Under the pieces are notes generated by a model. The model did no database searches. It saw only the letters and a program-made list of their open reading frames with translations, and was not told where the DNA came from. From LMUY01 sp964244585 (GTDB taxonomy: Bacteria; Pseudomonadota; Alphaproteobacteria; Acetobacterales; Acetobacteraceae), in the NCBI GenBank assembly GCA_964244585.1, contig CAXTJM010000018.1:5086-69085 (forward strand): a stretch of DNA of 64,000 bases. The letters run 5' to 3'. Positions 25,823 through 34,108 of the stretch are shown piece after piece (position 1 is the first letter of the stretch; every line of letters starts with the position of its first letter). The translations under genes and the position numbers were made by a program.

Positions 25823-26971
25823 GTGGGCCGGCCGGAGCCTGTCGCGCCGTTCGACTGGCTGGTCGTCGGGGCCGGGTTCGCCGGTGCGACGCTGGCCGGA
25901 CAACTCGCCCGTGTGCGGGGCGACCGCGTGCTTGTGGTGGATCGGCGCGACCATGTCGGCGGCAACGCCTACGACGAGTACGATGCGGCGGGCGTTCTGG
26001 TGCATCGCTACGGTCCACACATCTTCCACACGAATTCCTCCGCGGTTTTCGAGTACCTGTCCGCGTTCACGGAGTGGCGGTTCTACGAACACCGCGTCTT
26101 GGGCCGAGTGGATGGTATGCTGTTGCCCATCCCGATCAACCTCGACACGGTCAACCGGCTATACGGTCTGGACCTGAACGGCGCGCAGCTTGAAGCATGG
26201 TTCGCTGCGCGCGCGGAACCCGTCGACGTCGTTTGTACCTCCGAGGATGTCGTCGTCTCGCGCATCGGACGAGCGCTGTACGAGAAGTTCTTCCGTGCCT
26301 ACACGCGCAAGCAATGGGGATTGGACCCCTCGCAGCTCGATAAGTCGGTCACAGCGCGCGTGCCCATTCGGACTGATCGGGACGACCGCTACTTCACCGA
26401 CGCCTTTCAGTTCATGCCGCTGCACGGATACACCGCGATGTTCGAGCGGATGTTGCAGCATCCGAACATCGAGGTACGCGTCGGGACGGAACACGGCGCC
26501 GTGCGAGGGCTGGGGCGGCGCACCATCTGGACCGGGCCGGTGGACGAGTATTTCGGCCATTGCTACGGCAAGCTGCCCTACCGCTCGCTCCGGTTCCGCC
26601 ATGAGACGGTGGCGCAGGCGCAGTTCCAACCGGTCGGAACGGTGAATTACCCGCAGGACGAGGAATTCACCCGCATCACCGAGTACAAGCACCTGACCGG
26701 GCAGGTCTGCGACGTCACCAGCCTGACCTACGAGTATCCAGCCGCGGACGGCGACCCGTACTATCCCGTGCTGAGGCCGGAGACGCAACTCATGTACAGG
26801 CAGTACGAGGCACGAGCCGACGCGGAAGCAGACACTTGGTTCGTTGGGCGGCTGGCGACGTACCGGTATTTGAATATGGACCAGGTCGTGGGCCAGGCGC
26901 TTGCCACGTTCCGTCGCATTCAGGCCAGCGTGGCAACGGCGTCGAACCCGCACCCACCGGTCGCGCGTTGA
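25823..26971 (+). CDS. glf: UDP-galactopyranose mutase
   Basis: 382 residues, normal length. The FAD site is GAGFAGATLAGQLA (16-29), followed by GGNAYDEY, the active-site loop RYGPHIFHTN, ARVPIRTDRDDRYF and NYPQDEEFTRITEYKHLTGQ, all typical of Glf. It interconverts UDP-galactopyranose and UDP-galactofuranose using reduced FAD. The GTG at 25823 is preferred; an alternative TTG at 25796 overlaps the previous stop. Neither has a strong ribosome-binding site, so translational coupling to the glycosyltransferase gene is likely. Confidence 0.92.
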   Translation: MGRPEPVAPFDWLVVGAGFAGATLAGQLARVRGDRVLVVDRRDHVGGNAYDEYDAAGVLVHRYGPHIFHTNSSAVFEYLSAFTEWRFYEHRVLGRVDGMLLPIPINLDTVNRLYGLDLNGAQLEAWFAARAEPVDVVCTSEDVVVSRIGRALYEKFFRAYTRKQWGLDPSQLDKSVTARVPIRTDRDDRYFTDAFQFMPLHGYTAMFERMLQHPNIEVRVGTEHGAVRGLGRRTIWTGPVDEYFGHCYGKLPYRSLRFRHETVAQAQFQPVGTVNYPQDEEFTRITEYKHLTGQVCDVTSLTYEYPAADGDPYYPVLRPETQLMYRQYEARADAEADTWFVGRLATYRYLNMDQVVGQALATFRRIQASVATASNPHPPVAR

Positions 26972-27077
26972 AGGCCCGTGCCGGCGCATGATTCGGGCGA
27001 CGTGCCGTTGGACTGTGGAAGTGGCGCGCGGAGCATAGCTGCCCAGCCGTGTCGACACCCCCCTCATCCAAACAGGA

Positions 27078-27117
27078 TTTGTCGGCGGGGCCTCCGCTTC
27101 CCCATACTGCCGACAAA
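27078..27117. promoter_or_regulatory. Perfect 9-bp inverted repeat just upstream of a dehydrogenase gene
   Basis: TTTGTCGGC (27078-27086) and GCCGACAAA (27109-27117) are perfect arms with a 22-base spacer that itself holds GGGG and CCCC. A weak promoter reading TTGTCG (27079-27084), 18 bases, CATACT (27103-27108) would lie inside it. The element ends 4 bases before GGGGAG, the ribosome-binding site of the gene at 27135. It could be an operator or an mRNA hairpin. Confidence 0.4.
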
Positions 27118-27134
27118 ATTGGGGAGCAGCCGTC

Positions 27135-27983
27135 ATGCCCGTTATCGCCGTCATCGCGCCCGGCGCCATGGGCGCCGCAGTGGGTGCGCGCCTCGTCGAG
27201 CACGGCGCCGAGGTATGGACCTTGCTGGCCAGCCGCAGCCAGGCGAGCGCGGCGCGGGCGGAAAAGGCCGGAATGCGGGACGTCGATCTGCGTCAGCTCG
27301 GCGAAGCGGAGATCATCCTCTCCATCGTGCCGCCTGGGGAGGCGATGGCGCTGGCCCGGTCTGTGGCGCCGGTGCTGCGCGATGCGGCGCGCAAGCCGGT
27401 CTACGCCGACTGCAATGCCGTCAGCCCGCAGACTGCCGCGGCCATCGCGGCGGACATCAGCGCGACGGGAACCCGCTTCGTCGATGCCGGCATCATCGGC
27501 GGGCCGCCAAAATCGGGTACGCCCGGGCCAATGATCTACACCTCCGGCCCGGACGCAGCTGCGCTCGATGTGCTGGCGCGGCACGGCCTACGGGTAAGCG
27601 ACCTGAATGGCGACTTAGGCGCCGCGTCCGGCCTGAAGATGAGCTATGCCGGGATCACCAAGGGCCTGACGGCACTCGGCTCGGCCATGATGCTGGCCGC
27701 CACACGGTTTGGGGCCGCTCCGGCGCTCGCGGCCGAACTCGCCGCCAGTCAGCCTGACCTGCTCAGATACCTCGGCCGCTCGGTGCCCGACATGTATCCG
27801 AAGGCCTATCGCTGGGTGGCCGAGATGCAGGAGATCGCGGCCTTCGCCGGCGAGGATGCGGCGACACGCGATATCTATGCCGCCATCGCTGCGCTTTACC
27901 AAGGGTTCGCACGGGATGCGGCCGGGCCGAGGACGGACGTCGGTGCGCTCGATGCTTTTCTGCGCACCGGCCTGGCGAGTTGA
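27135..27983 (+). CDS. NAD(P)-binding dehydrogenase, DUF1932 / 6-phosphogluconate dehydrogenase-like
   Basis: 282 residues. The N-terminal Rossmann domain starts IAVIAPGAMGAAVGARL (GxMG type). The substrate-site segment FVDAGIIGGPPKSGTPG matches the beta-hydroxyacid dehydrogenase pattern, and the helical C-terminal half has the DUF1932-like SGLKMSYAGITKG with a Lys at the catalytic place. The substrate is unknown, possibly a beta-hydroxy acid. GGGGAG at 27121-27126 supports the ATG at 27135. Confidence 0.8.
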   Translation: MPVIAVIAPGAMGAAVGARLVEHGAEVWTLLASRSQASAARAEKAGMRDVDLRQLGEAEIILSIVPPGEAMALARSVAPVLRDAARKPVYADCNAVSPQTAAAIAADISATGTRFVDAGIIGGPPKSGTPGPMIYTSGPDAAALDVLARHGLRVSDLNGDLGAASGLKMSYAGITKGLTALGSAMMLAATRFGAAPALAAELAASQPDLLRYLGRSVPDMYPKAYRWVAEMQEIAAFAGEDAATRDIYAAIAALYQGFARDAAGPRTDVGALDAFLRTGLAS

Positions 27984-28026
27984 GGTGGAGACTGGTAGCT
28001 GACGCGCGTCTTTCTGAGAGGCACCC

Positions 28027-28275
28027 ATGGCCACGTCGCTGCCGGACCGACTATCCACAGATCCCAGGAGCCCGCACTACGATGCCGCCGTGCTGGAGCG
28101 CGAGGTGGGCATCCGTCTCAACGGCGCGGAGAAGACCACGGTGCAGGAATACTGCGTCAGCGAGGGTTGGGTCCGGATCACGGTTGGCAAGACGGTCGAC
28201 CGGAAAGGAAGCCCGCTGACCATGAAGCTCAGCGGGACGGTGGAGCCTTATTTCCGCGACGAGGAGGCAAGATAG
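28027..28275 (+). CDS. DUF3297 family protein
   Basis: 82 residues with the conserved DUF3297 core: LPDRLSTDPRSPHYDAAVL, VGIRLNGAEKTTVQEYC, EGWVRITVGKTVDRKG and LSGTVEPYF. Function is unknown; the name glutathione peroxidase-associated appears in some annotations without evidence I can see here. It is a short single gene 43 bases after the dehydrogenase gene, probably co-transcribed. Confidence 0.85.
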   Translation: MATSLPDRLSTDPRSPHYDAAVLEREVGIRLNGAEKTTVQEYCVSEGWVRITVGKTVDRKGSPLTMKLSGTVEPYFRDEEAR

Positions 28276-28366
28276 GGGCTAGCCCACCTCTCGGCCCCTC
28301 TCGCCGTTCCTGTCCAAGCTGGCAGTTGACTTGTCGTGCGCCTCCTGGTTCGGCCCTGAGTGCATT

Positions 28367-28404
28367 GGCCGCTTCGGGGTTTGATCCCCGGGGGTGACGC
28401 GGCC
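28367..28404. terminator. Nested hairpin between convergent genes
   Basis: The outer stem GGCCGC (28367-28372) / GCGGCC (28399-28404) encloses an inner stem CGGGG (28375-28379) / CCCCG (28386-28390). It lies between the convergent DUF3297 and lipoprotein genes, and a bidirectional transcription stop is plausible. There is no T-run. Confidence 0.35.
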
Positions 28405-28421
28405 GGACGCCGGCACCCTGC

Positions 28422-28931
28422 TTACGGTGCTGTGGGCACGGTGCCGAACCGTTCGGTGAGTTCCTGGATCAGGCTGCTGACGCGGTTCTTGTTGACGGCG
28501 ATGAACGGGACCACGTCGTACCGGCTGCGCGAGAGGATGACCACCTTGCTCGTGGCGCCATCCACCGGCAACGCCTGGACCACGACCGCGTCCGGCAAGT
28601 TCAGGAAGGCACTGCGCACGATGAAGGAGTCCTGCAACACCCCGGGATGTTCGCTCGTGACCCATGTTCGGGGCTTGGCCAGGAGGATGTCCCGTATGGC
28701 CATGAGGATCTGAGGTGCCGCGGCGCGGAAGGTCGGCGTGACGAGTGTCGGCGCGGGCGTCCAACCCGCTGGCGCACCCAGCGCGGCGCTGCCGTCGACC
28801 TTGCCGATGTCGGCGTGCATGTCGACGGCCGGCAGTGAGGACACATCCAGGTCCGGCGGCCCCTTGACGCCGCAGGCTGCCACGGGGAGGCAGGTCAGGA
28901 TGACGATTGCGGCCTTGCGGGAGAGAAGCAT
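28422..28931 (-). CDS. Putative lipoprotein with DUF1499-like C-terminus
   Basis: 169 residues. The N-terminus (LLSRKAAIVILTCLPVAAC) is a lipoprotein signal with lipobox VAAC, so the mature protein begins at Cys near residue 20. The end (VVQALPVDGATSKVVILSRSR, then NKNRVSSLIQEL) resembles the C-terminus of DUF1499 proteins, but the remaining similarity is weak. It is likely periplasmic and lipid-anchored; role unknown. The in-frame region upstream of 28931 is not protein-like. It is divergent from the small membrane protein gene. Confidence 0.6.
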   Translation of the reverse strand: MLLSRKAAIVILTCLPVAACGVKGPPDLDVSSLPAVDMHADIGKVDGSAALGAPAGWTPAPTLVTPTFRAAAPQILMAIRDILLAKPRTWVTSEHPGVLQDSFIVRSAFLNLPDAVVVQALPVDGATSKVVILSRSRYDVVPFIAVNKNRVSSLIQELTERFGTVPTAP

Positions 28932-29018
28932 GTCGTCTGATTGCCCTATTGCGGCGGGACCGCAAGCTCCGATGACCCGGTGCAGGGTAGACCGTGCGCG
29001 CATGATGGCGGCTGCGCG

Positions 29019-29393
29019 GTGACGACCGCCCTCGACCAGCTTGGCATCTTCTTCACCCCCTACGCCTGGCTCGGGCATGTGCTGCTCGGCACGGGCATCC
29101 AGGCTGTTGTCGCCATGCCGCTCCAACTGGCCCGCATCCGGGCAGCCTGGTGGATCGGCGGTGCGGTGTCCGCAGGCTTCTGGTGGGGCCGCAAGAAGAT
29201 GGAATATGAATTCGCGCTGAAGGCGGCGGCAGGATTGCACCCGGTCGGACCGTTTTGGTGGCGAGGCTGGCTCCCTTTCGAGTGGGGAGCACAGCGCGCG
29301 TGGGACTTCATCGCGCCGACGCTGGTGGCGCTGCTGATTGCGGCATTGATGGACCGGCGGCGCCGGAGCGGTCCCGCAGCACCACGGTCGTAG
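29019..29393 (+). CDS. Small membrane protein of unknown function
   Basis: 124 residues from a GTG at 29019. Membrane segments are likely at about 10-32, 42-58 and 100-115. A Trp/Gly-rich centre (AAWWIGGAVSAGFWWGRKKMEYE, split here as AAWWIGGAVSAG and FWWGRKKMEYE) and PFWWRGWLPFEWGAQRAWDF stand out. I do not recognise a family. Codon use looks native and the reading frame is clean, so it is probably a real gene. Confidence 0.5.
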   Translation: MTTALDQLGIFFTPYAWLGHVLLGTGIQAVVAMPLQLARIRAAWWIGGAVSAGFWWGRKKMEYEFALKAAAGLHPVGPFWWRGWLPFEWGAQRAWDFIAPTLVALLIAALMDRRRRSGPAAPRS

Positions 29394-29508
29394 CAGCGTG
29401 CGCGGCCTTCAGCACCGTTCCGCCAGCACTATCGATCAGACTGTGGGTTCACCGTTCGCTGGACGCAGCCGGAGGGATCTGGGCGCTTCAGAGCATTCCA
29501 TACGGCGG

Positions 29509-29584
29509 TGGTGGAGCTGAGGGGAATCGAACCCCTGACCTCCTCATTGCGAACGAGGCGCTCTACCAACTGAGCTACAGCCCC
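29509..29584 (-). tRNA. tRNA-Ala (anticodon CGC)
   Basis: Acceptor GGGGCTG/CAGCTCC, D-arm GCTCAGTTGGTAGAGC, anticodon loop TTCGCAA (anticodon CGC) in stem CCTCG/TGAGG, and T-loop GGTTCGATTCC. CCA is encoded (positions 29511-29509). It lies 57 bases beyond the boxA stop. Confidence 0.96.
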
Positions 29585-29641
29585 GCCGTGCGGTGGTGGC
29601 ATATGCCGAGCGCGGCCGGGCGAGTCAAGTTGGACGGATGC

Positions 29642-30844
29642 TCAGTAGGTTTCGCAGTGGAACCGCCCCTCCTCCCGCATCGTGTCCCGGGTGGCCAGCC
29701 AGTCGCCTCCGCGGGCACGCATGATCTCCGTCAGCGCCGCCTCCACCCCGTCCTCCAGGCCGCGTAGCCCGCAGATATAGAGGTGGAGGCCGGGCTGGCC
29801 GAGCAGGGCGGCCAGCTCCCCGGGCTGGGCACGCATGCGGTCCTGGACGTACTCGCGTCGCGCACCGGGCAGCCGGGAATACACCAGTTCCTGTCGCAAC
29901 AGCGTCGGCGCCAGCTTTCGCAGCGGACCGAAATACGGCAGCTCGTCCGGGGATCGGGCGCCGAAATACAGATGCAGGCGGCCCCGCCCATTCGGGCTGG
30001 CGCGGCGGCGGCGCTCCGTAAAGCCGCGGAAAGGTGCGGCGCCCGTGCCGGTGCAGATCATCAGGATGTCGGCATCGGGGTCGTCCGGCATCAGGAAGGT
30101 CGACCCGAACGGGCCGATCACCGGCACCTTGGACCCGAGCGGCAGGTCGCACAGCCAATTGGAGGCGATGCCGCGAAACTCCCCCTCCGGCCGGCTTTCC
30201 ACCACGCGCTTGACGGTGAGGGCGAGGTTGTTGGTGTTCGGCCGCTCCCCGTCGCGCGCGCTCGCGATTGAATACAGCCGCATCGCATGCGGCCGTCCTG
30301 CCGCATCGCCGCCCGGCGGAACCAGGCCGATGCTTTGCCCCTCCAGCACGGGAAACGCGACGGCGCCGAAATCCAGGATGATGTGACGCACGTCGGATGA
30401 CGCGCCGGACGCGGTGATGCGGAAATTCCCAGCCACCGTCGCCATGGCGGGACCGGCGCGGTTGAACAGGTTGACGCGCGGCTTGCTTGCGGTCGCCGGC
30501 GCCCGGGCCCGGCCGCCGGCGCCGCGATGGGCATCGTCCAGCAGGGCCGCCGCCTCGTCTTCCAAGGCGTCCAACGCCGCGGCAGGTTCCGGTGGCAGTT
30601 CCAGCCAGCCGAACTGCTCTTGCAGCGAGAAGGGCTGCTGGATGGCGAACCAGTGGTCGATCGATCCGGTCGGGCAAGGCGACACGCAATCCATGCAGAA
30701 ATTGCACTTCGCCGGGTCCACGACGTAGTTGTTGTCGTCATGGGTGATCGCGTCGACCGGGCAGGTCGCCTCGCAGGTATTGCACCGGATGCAGACTTCC
30801 GGGTCGATGAGGTGCTGCTTGCGAGCCTCCGTCGTCACGCCCAT
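29642..30844 (-). CDS. boxA: Benzoyl-CoA 2,3-epoxidase reductase subunit BoxA
   Basis: 400 residues. Two [4Fe-4S] ferredoxin motifs lie at the N-terminus (C18, C21, C24, C28 and C47, C50, C53, C57). After a linker rich in Ala/Asp comes a ferredoxin-NADP reductase domain with the FAD motif MRLYSIAS, the NADPH motif GTGAAPFRGF and the C-terminal CETY. BoxA passes electrons from NADPH to the BoxB oxygenase in the aerobic CoA-dependent benzoate route. It is the last gene of the box operon, 82 bases after boxB. Confidence 0.95.
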   Translation of the reverse strand: MGVTTEARKQHLIDPEVCIRCNTCEATCPVDAITHDDNNYVVDPAKCNFCMDCVSPCPTGSIDHWFAIQQPFSLQEQFGWLELPPEPAAALDALEDEAAALLDDAHRGAGGRARAPATASKPRVNLFNRAGPAMATVAGNFRITASGASSDVRHIILDFGAVAFPVLEGQSIGLVPPGGDAAGRPHAMRLYSIASARDGERPNTNNLALTVKRVVESRPEGEFRGIASNWLCDLPLGSKVPVIGPFGSTFLMPDDPDADILMICTGTGAAPFRGFTERRRRASPNGRGRLHLYFGARSPDELPYFGPLRKLAPTLLRQELVYSRLPGARREYVQDRMRAQPGELAALLGQPGLHLYICGLRGLEDGVEAALTEIMRARGGDWLATRDTMREEGRFHCETY

Positions 30845-30926
30845 GCGTCTGCCCGGAAGACTGCAGCGGTCCTCGTCCCACCTTCCGCGGAAGGGAGCGG
30901 GCTTGCCATGATGGAGGCGACCACCA

Positions 30927-32384
30927 TCACGCCACGATCTGCACGTATTCGAAATCGCCGGATTTGTTGTCGATGCCGACGCGGGGCGGTGCGATCCAGC
31001 CGGCGAACTTGCCGGGTGCGGCTTCGGCCACCATCAGGCTGGTGATGAACCCGGCATCGCCGTCATCCGGCAGCACGGCGGGCTTCAGCGCCGCCCAGTC
31101 CGTCTCCGACAACAGCGTGCCGCTTTCATCGGCATGGACGGAGGCGAATTCACCGATGGCGCGGTTGAACGCCACGTGCGGCAGCCGCAGTTGGAAGGCA
31201 AAGCCGGCCTTCTCGATCACCCGGTTCCACCGCGTGACGCCGGACAGGCAATCCTTCACGTAGTCGTCGCGCAGCCGCATGTTCAGCGCGGACAGGGCGG
31301 GCACGGCCTCCTCCACCAGCACGCCGTCGCGGCAGCGCAGCACCGGGTAGGTCGCCTCCCGCAGCAGGTGATCGTCCTCCAGCTTGTCCTCGCGGTAGCG
31401 GCCCTTGATGCCGCTGTCGAAGGCATTGGCAGCGTTGGTGCTGATCTCGTTGCCGAACAGATCCAGCGTCAACGAGAAATGCAGGTTCATCTTCTTCTGG
31501 ATGGTGGGCAGGTCGATCACGCCCAAGGCCCGCACGGCGGCGATGTCGGACGGGTCGGTGATCCCGGCCTCCTTCATGGCCTGGCACGTCCGCTCCACCA
31601 CGCGCTGCACGCCGCTGTCGCCCACGAACATGTGGTGCGCCTCCTCCGTCAGCATGAAGCGGCAGGTGCGCGACAGCGGATCGAAGGCGGACTGCGCCAG
31701 CGCTTCCAACTGCATCTTGCCGTCGCGGTCGGTGAAGTAGGTGAACATGAAGAAGCTCAGCCAATCCGGCGTCGCCTCGTTGAAGGCTCCCAGCATGCGG
31801 GGCGTGTCGACGTTGCCGGAGCGGCGGCGCAGCAGGTCGTCCGCTTCCTCGCGGCCTTCCTTGCCGAAATATTTTTGCAGCAGGTAGACCATCGCCCAAA
31901 GATGGCGGCCTTCCTCCACGTTCACCTGGAACAGGTTACGCAGATCGTATAGCGACGGCGCCGTCTTGCCGAGATGGCGCTGCTGTTCCACCGACGCGGG
32001 TTCGGTATCGCCCTGGATGGTGATCAGACGGCGCAGCAGGGCGCGGTATTCGCCGGGAACCTCCTGCCATGCCGGCTCGCCCTTGTGCTTGCCGAACGGG
32101 ATGGTCCGTCCTTCCACGGCCGGGGCCAGCAGCACGCCCCATTTGTATTCCGGCATCTTCACGTAGTCGAACTTGGCCCAACCTTTCGGGTCCACGCCGA
32201 TCGCGGTGCGGAGATAGACCATGCTCTCCTGGAATCCGTCCGGGCCGGCATCTTTCCACCAGTCAATATAGCCCGGGTGCCAGCTCTCCAGCGCCTTGCG
32301 GACGCGCATGTCCTCGTTGAGCGAGACGTTGTTGGGGATCAGGCCGTCGTAATCAACGGCGATCGGGGTCATTCCATCTGGCAT
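30927..32384 (-). CDS. boxB: Benzoyl-CoA 2,3-epoxidase oxygenase subunit BoxB
   Basis: 485 residues, the usual length. Diiron ligands are visible in VEEGRH (E157, E158, H161) and TEEAHH (E247, E248, H250, H251). With BoxA it epoxidises benzoyl-CoA using O2. The start region IAVDYDGLIPNNVSL is typical of BoxB. It lies 10 bases after boxC. Confidence 0.96.
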   Translation of the reverse strand: MPDGMTPIAVDYDGLIPNNVSLNEDMRVRKALESWHPGYIDWWKDAGPDGFQESMVYLRTAIGVDPKGWAKFDYVKMPEYKWGVLLAPAVEGRTIPFGKHKGEPAWQEVPGEYRALLRRLITIQGDTEPASVEQQRHLGKTAPSLYDLRNLFQVNVEEGRHLWAMVYLLQKYFGKEGREEADDLLRRRSGNVDTPRMLGAFNEATPDWLSFFMFTYFTDRDGKMQLEALAQSAFDPLSRTCRFMLTEEAHHMFVGDSGVQRVVERTCQAMKEAGITDPSDIAAVRALGVIDLPTIQKKMNLHFSLTLDLFGNEISTNAANAFDSGIKGRYREDKLEDDHLLREATYPVLRCRDGVLVEEAVPALSALNMRLRDDYVKDCLSGVTRWNRVIEKAGFAFQLRLPHVAFNRAIGEFASVHADESGTLLSETDWAALKPAVLPDDGDAGFITSLMVAEAAPGKFAGWIAPPRVGIDNKSGDFEYVQIVA

Positions 32385-32394
32385 AGGAGCCTCC

Positions 32395-34050
32395 TTATAC
32401 GCGGTTGCGGTCGAACACGGCGCGCTGGCCGGAGCCGTAGCGTTTCAGCGCACCATCCTCGCCGACGGCGTTGGGCCGCTGGAAGATCCAGTTCTGCCAT
32501 GCCGTCAATCGTCCGAAGATGCGCGTCTCCATCGTCTCCGGCCCGGCAAACCGCAGGTTCGCCTCCAGGCCGGTCAGGCTGTCCGGAGAGAAGCTGGCCC
32601 GCTCCTCCAGCATGATGCGGATCTCGTCGTCCCAATCCGTCCCGTCATAGGCGTAGGTGACCAGGCCGGCCTCGTCCGCCGCCTCCCCGTCCAGGGCTTG
32701 GCCCGCCGCGGCCTCCGCTGCGGCCAGCGTATCGGGCTCGCCCAGGAAACGGGTTTGCAGCCGGGTCAACCCGTTGCCCATCGGCAGCGGGCCGAAATTG
32801 GCCGGGCCCAGCGTGATGGCCGCCAGCCGGTTGTCCCCCGCGCGGCTGCCGGTGAAGATCGCCGAGCGGTCGGCGGCGAAGGCCAGTTCCGCCAGCGTGC
32901 CGGCGAAGCAGCTCCCCGGCTCGATCAGCGCGACCAGGCTGCGGGACGTCACGTCCAGCCGCTTCAGGGTGCGCTTGAGAAAATGGCGCACCTCCCGCAT
33001 CAGCCAATGGTCTTGGCTGCCGTCCAGCAGCGCGTCATAGGCGAGCACCTGGGGCGCATCGCCCTCGGTCCGCAACACCCAGACGCCGAGTTCCGGTTCA
33101 TTGGTGCGCAGGTGCAGGATGGCGTCGTCCAGCGCACGGGCCATGGCGAGCGGCCAGAAGCCACATCCCTGCGCCTGCGCCGCCGCCGGGTCAGCCGGGG
33201 GCGCCCCGTCCGGACCGAGCACGACGAGGGTCGCCGTGCCGCGGCCCCGGTCCAGCTCCACGCGTAAATACGGATAGGTGATGGCCTGGCCGGCGACCTG
33301 CCGCTGCAGCGGGTGCAACGCCACGCCAGGCGCGTCTTTCGGCCGGTCGCTCCGCGCGGCCATCTCCTCGGCCCTGGCCTTGACCGTCGCGTCCCATTGC
33401 GATGGCGCCACCACTTCATCCACCAGGCGCCAGGCCACGGCGCGGCTGCCGCGCACGCCCTCTTCGGTGGAGCAGAACACATCCGCCCGGTCGCGCCGCA
33501 CCCGGCGCTTGTCGGTCACCCGGGTCAGTCCGCCCGTGCCCGGCAACACCGCCAGCAGCGGCAGCTCGGGCAGCGAGACGGTGGATCGCCGGTCGTCGAT
33601 CAGCATGATGTGCTCGGCCGTGACCGCAAGCTCGTAGCCGCCGCCCGCCGCCGTGCCGCTGACGGCGGCGATGTAGGTCTGGCCCGAGTTGTCGGTCGCG
33701 TCCTCGATCGACATCCGCGTCTCGTTGGTGAACTTGCAGAAATTCACCTTGTGCCCGTGCGTCGCCTTGCTGAGCATGCGGATGTTGGCGCCGGCGCAGA
33801 ATACGCCTGGCTTGCCGGAACGGATCACCACCGCCCCCACCTCCGGATGTTCGAAGCGAAGGCGCTGCACCGCGTCGTTCAACTCGATGTCGACGCCGAG
33901 GTCATAGGAATTGAGCTTCAACTCGTAGCCGTCGAACAGGCCGCCGGTCGGGTCCACGTCCATGATCAGCGAGGCAACGCCGCCCGCCACCTCGATCCGC
34001 CAGTGGCGATATCGGCTCGGCTCGGTCTGGAAGTCGATCACGGCGTTCAT
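32395..34050 (-). CDS. boxC: 2,3-epoxybenzoyl-CoA dihydrolase (benzoyl-CoA-dihydrodiol lyase) BoxC
   Basis: 551 residues made of two crotonase-like halves. The first has VFCAGANIRML and VSGTAAGGGYELAVTAEH; the second has the LIEPGSCFAGTLAELAFAADR oxyanion segment. BoxC opens the ring of 2,3-epoxybenzoyl-CoA and releases formate, giving 3,4-dehydroadipyl-CoA semialdehyde. The ATG at 34050 gives the family start MNAVIDFQTEP; the sequence further upstream is not homologous. It is 58 bases after the hydrolase gene. Confidence 0.94.
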   Translation of the reverse strand: MNAVIDFQTEPSRYRHWRIEVAGGVASLIMDVDPTGGLFDGYELKLNSYDLGVDIELNDAVQRLRFEHPEVGAVVIRSGKPGVFCAGANIRMLSKATHGHKVNFCKFTNETRMSIEDATDNSGQTYIAAVSGTAAGGGYELAVTAEHIMLIDDRRSTVSLPELPLLAVLPGTGGLTRVTDKRRVRRDRADVFCSTEEGVRGSRAVAWRLVDEVVAPSQWDATVKARAEEMAARSDRPKDAPGVALHPLQRQVAGQAITYPYLRVELDRGRGTATLVVLGPDGAPPADPAAAQAQGCGFWPLAMARALDDAILHLRTNEPELGVWVLRTEGDAPQVLAYDALLDGSQDHWLMREVRHFLKRTLKRLDVTSRSLVALIEPGSCFAGTLAELAFAADRSAIFTGSRAGDNRLAAITLGPANFGPLPMGNGLTRLQTRFLGEPDTLAAAEAAAGQALDGEAADEAGLVTYAYDGTDWDDEIRIMLEERASFSPDSLTGLEANLRFAGPETMETRIFGRLTAWQNWIFQRPNAVGEDGALKRYGSGQRAVFDRNRV

Positions 34051-34108
34051 CACAGGACGCTCTTCAGTGTTGCCGAACGATAATGCGGCATCGGAGGCGA
34101 AACAAGCA

